Under the pieces are notes generated by a model that saw only the letters and a list, made by a program, of their open reading frames with translations, had not been told where the DNA came from and did not search any database. Made by a program: the position numbers and the translations under genes. Positions 61,870 to 64,000 of a DNA stretch of 64,000 nt are shown in pieces. The stretch is from Sphingobium sp. Z007. GTDB lineage: Bacteria > Pseudomonadota > Alphaproteobacteria > Sphingomonadales > Sphingomonadaceae. Position 1 is the first letter of the stretch. Each line of letters starts with the position of its first letter. The DNA lies in assembly GCF_900013425.1 (NCBI RefSeq), contig NZ_FBXK01000003.1:104067-168066 (forward strand), read 5' to 3'.

Positions 61870-62140
61870 ATCTCATCGGATGGGCCGGCGGGACTTTGTC
61901 AGGGACGCGGGGCTTGTCCCCGCGCCGCGAAGCGGGGCGTGGGGGAGCCGATTTTCTTGGGTCCGTAAGCGAAGCGAAGCGCAGTGTCGGGCCCGGGAAA
62001 ATTGGGGGCACCGCGCATCCTTGAGAAAGGCCCAGAGGCCCATCACACTATGGCGATGAAGCTTGTCTGATACCGAGATGTTAGAGAGAGAATGATTTGC
62101 CCCGGCCGCGTCAGCGGGCGGGTTAACAGCAAATCGCTCC
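61870..62140. repeat. Dispersed structured repeat, family 1, copy C
   Basis: Same block order as copy B. First hairpin: TTTTCTTGGGTCCG (61952-61965) with CGGGCCCGGGAAAA (61988-62001). Second: GATTTGC (62094-62100) with GCAAATC (62129-62135), enclosing CCCGGCCGC/GCGGGCGGG. Located between the divergent DUF2493 gene and the 62355 gene. Confidence 0.7.
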
Positions 62141-62169
62141 AGCCTTCCCAGGCGAGAAAAGTTGCGCCA

Positions 62170-62285
62170 ATCCCTCGCAAGGTGATCGTAACCCGGAGGG
62201 CGGAGACCCGCCTCGCGGGGCTCCGGGAGCCGCAGGCGAGTAGAGCGCCGGTCCCGCCGGAAGGGCGGGATGCGCCAAAGGTTGC
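62170..62285 (+). repeat. Dispersed structured repeat, family 2, copy 2
   Basis: Partner of 57178-57312. Hairpins CCCGC-ctc-GCGGG and TCCCGCC-ggaa-GGCGGGA, with shared GATCGTAACCCGGA, GGCGGAGAC, GGCTCCG, GCGAGTAGAGC and GATGCGCC. It abuts family 1 copy C and precedes the plus-strand gene at 62355. Confidence 0.65.
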
Positions 62286-62354
62286 GAGGCCGGTTCAGCA
62301 CGGCTCTTCAAATGTTGGTCGCGCCGTCGGTGCTGATCTGACAGAAATGCGGCT

Positions 62355-63440
62355 ATGAGAAACAGTCCCTTTGGAATGCCTGAAAGCGCCGTCGATCGCT
62401 TGATCCGCGAAGAACGCGAACGCACGAAACTCTATCGTGACGTGCTGGGCGGAGGTGTCATTGGAGAAGCCCTTCGCCAGGTGAATGACCGCCAGAAACT
62501 TCTGCGCGGGCTGGATTTCGACAAGCCGTATCGCGGCATTTTGGACACGCTTGAGCGCGATCGGACAGAGCGGGAGGCTTTCAAAGGGCAGATCAGCACC
62601 GCCTGGGCGCTTTCGGTGACCGAAACGGCCCGAAGCATCGCGGCGCGCAACACCGATCTGGTTGAGCAGCGGCGCCGATTGTCATCGACCGTGCTGGAGA
62701 CCGTGCGGGCGTTCGACGTGAACCGAACGACGATCGGCACTGCGCTCGCGGCGGCGCGCGGCAGTGACGCCTATCGGCGCATGGTCTCGGAGCTGTTGCC
62801 GCGCGTCACCGGCTTCAGCGCGATCGCCGAGCGGATGCGGATGGTCGACATCATGACCCTTCGCGCCAGCGATGGGGTCATCCAGTCGGCGACGGCGCTT
62901 GCCGCCGAGATGGTGCTCGAGACGCAACGGATCGCGGAGGCGATCGCGGCCGCTCCGACGGACGATGAGAGCGTCGTGCTCTTTGGTGAGCTGTTTGAAA
63001 AGATAGCCGCGTTCGTGGACAGGCTTGGGCCCAACACGATCGCCGAACTCAACAGCATGGGCCTCGTGCAATGGACCGGCTGGTTGTTCGGGTTTCTGGG
63101 CCTCGTCCTCGCGATCGTCGCGATGCAGCCCAATCAGTCGCCGGAGGAAAAGGCGGCCATCGTCGAGCTGAACCAGAAATATGAGGTGTTGCACGAAGAG
63201 ACCCGCCGCCTTGGCGATGCCGACGCGCATGCGAGCGAGGGCTATCTGGCGGGCCTGCCCCGCGCGGCGTTGAGCCGCGACGCGATTTTCCGGCGCAAGC
63301 CGGAGCGCGCAGGAGAGGTCGTGTTGAAAGCGAGCGAGGGCGAGGTCGTCGCCATTGCGAAGACGCAGGGTCGCTGGCGCAGCCGCTTCCTCAGGCAAGC
63401 GAATAGCAATGGAGGGCGGCGCCGAAGCGCCGCCCTTGCC
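62355..63440 (+). CDS. Membrane protein with SH3-like C-terminal region; 3' end uncertain
   Basis: ATG 62355 opens 'MRNSPFGMPESAVDRLIREE'. A long helical region follows ('GEALRQVNDRQKLLRGLDF', 'WALSVTETARSIAARN'), then one membrane span 'WTGWLFGFLGLVLAIVAMQ' (about residues 238-256). A segment 'AIFRRKPERAGEVVLKASEG' then 'EVVAIAKTQGRW' resembles an SH3-like fold. The frame has no stop before the window end and runs antisense through ssb. The true end is probably near 63400-63440, where both other plus frames have stops, so a frameshift or an extended product is possible. Function unknown. Confidence 0.6.
63414..63435. terminator. Hairpin between the 62355 gene and ssb
   Basis: GGGCGGCGC (63414-63422) and GCGCCGCCC (63427-63435) with a CGAA loop, a perfect 9-bp stem. 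It follows the ssb stop directly on the minus strand. It lacks a good U-run, so bidirectional termination is only likely, not shown. Confidence 0.6.
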
Positions 63441-63443
63441 GGC

Positions 63444-63763
63444 TTAGAAGAAATCGATCTTGTCGGCGATGATCTCGCAGCCATAGCGGGTGACGCCGTC
63501 ACGATCCTCCCAGCTCGAATAGTGGAGCCGGCCGGTGATGGCGACGGCATCGCCCTTCTTGCGGGAAGAAGCCGCTTTGCCGAGACCGTTGAAGCAGGTG
63601 ACCTTGTGGAATTCGGTCTCCTTAGCGGTATAGCCAGTGGCTTCGTCCACATAGGTCTTGCCGTCCCGAAGCTTTACACGGTCCGTCGCGACAATGAGGG
63701 TGGTGACGGAACCGCGCGTGTCGGGATCCTTGGCGACCCGGCCGCGATATTGACATTGTTCAT
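63444..63763 (-). CDS. ssb: Single-stranded DNA-binding protein, start region frameshifted
   Basis: The OB-fold body is clear: 'GRVAKDPDTRGSVTTLIVAT', 'KETEFHKVTCFNGLGKAASS', 'RKKGDAVAITGRLHYSSWED' and 'GCEIIADKIDFF' at the end. A strong start (AAGGAG, then ATG 63763) gives MNNVNIA but then runs out of frame. One base is missing around codon 7-8 for the expected 'NIAGRVAKD'. In the body frame the only upstream start is GTG 63839, giving an odd N-terminus. Either a deletion, a sequence error or use of that GTG. Element-encoded SSBs coat transferred single strands. Short for SSB (no acidic tail). Confidence 0.75.
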
Positions 63764-64000
63764 GGTGATGCTCCTTGTTGGGTCCAGCGGCCTTCCCGCC
63801 GGTGACACCGACGAGCGGCGTGTTGGGGGCGAGCCGCACCGGAGCGCATGCGAAGGGGAACCCGTGAAGGGAGCTGGCGCGGGCAGCCGCGAAGCGGCAA
63901 CACGGGCGACTGGAAGGGGTTGCGGATCGGCCTCATCTCGCCGCAGGTGTCAGGAACAGGCGAAGGAAGGCCGCCGGACCGGACAAGGTCCGGCACCGTC

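Noticed and set aside
60868..61968. 366-codon plus-strand frame
   Set aside because: Antisense to the DUF2493 gene, which has a strong start, terminator and recognised domain.

Overview
The window reads as a mosaic, GC-rich accessory region from an alphaproteobacterium, most likely a sphingomonad (Sphingomonas/Sphingobium/Novosphingobium group). This is inferred from codon use, the TraN/TraU/TrbC/TraW-type conjugation genes, and many small conserved proteins familiar from sphingomonad plasmids and integrative elements. I see no rRNA, tRNA, CRISPR array or clear replication origin. Whether this is a plasmid, chromid or integrated element cannot be decided from the sequence.

Bases 1-25,464 are a worn 'stress and envelope' island. 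It holds an oxidoreductase tail, a HAD phosphatase, dihydrolipoamide dehydrogenase, CorA, a TelA/TerD/TelA-like/vWA tellurite-type cluster, an OmpR/EnvZ-type two-component pair, a TolC-family channel, MgtC, several lipoproteins and a SRPBCC protein. Many genes are visibly decaying. There is a lipoprotein with an in-frame stop, a membrane protein gene with at least four lesions, a small membrane protein gene split by an IS21-family element with a clean 5-bp target duplication, an NRAMP stub cut by an IS66 remnant, a shredded LuxR-type regulator and an IS30 remnant.

Bases 25,465-56,275 are bracketed by two identical, same-orientation 2,494-bp IS21-family elements. Between them lie the distal half of an F-type type IV secretion operon (trbI, S26 peptidase traF, traW, traU, trbC, traN, thiol traF, traH, traG) and then a 14-kb defence and stability island. 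That island carries an Xre/RES toxin-antitoxin pair, a Fic protein overlapping a tyrosine recombinase, an HU protein, an AbiEi/AbiEii-like pair with operator-like repeats, a T5orf172 protein, a PHP-SMC-like ATPase (TrlF type) next to a nuclease-STAND-SEC-C protein, a HEPN-like protein and a GIY-YIG gene cut by the second IS21 copy. The TrlF/STAND pair is the best candidate for a little-described anti-phage system.

Bases 56,276-64,000 look like the leading or maintenance part of a conjugative element. A traD (coupling protein) stub and its ribbon-helix-helix partner read leftward from a region dense in inverted repeats (possible oriT). Then come many small single-gene units, a DUF2493 protein, a membrane protein and ssb. 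The small genes have strong Shine-Dalgarno sites, intrinsic terminators and two families of dispersed intergenic repeats. Hairpin arms in these repeats change in a compensatory way between copies, so they look like structured RNA or DNA elements. The tra operon has no visible traL/E/K/B/V/C or relaxase, and traD is truncated, so this locus alone is unlikely to be transfer-proficient.
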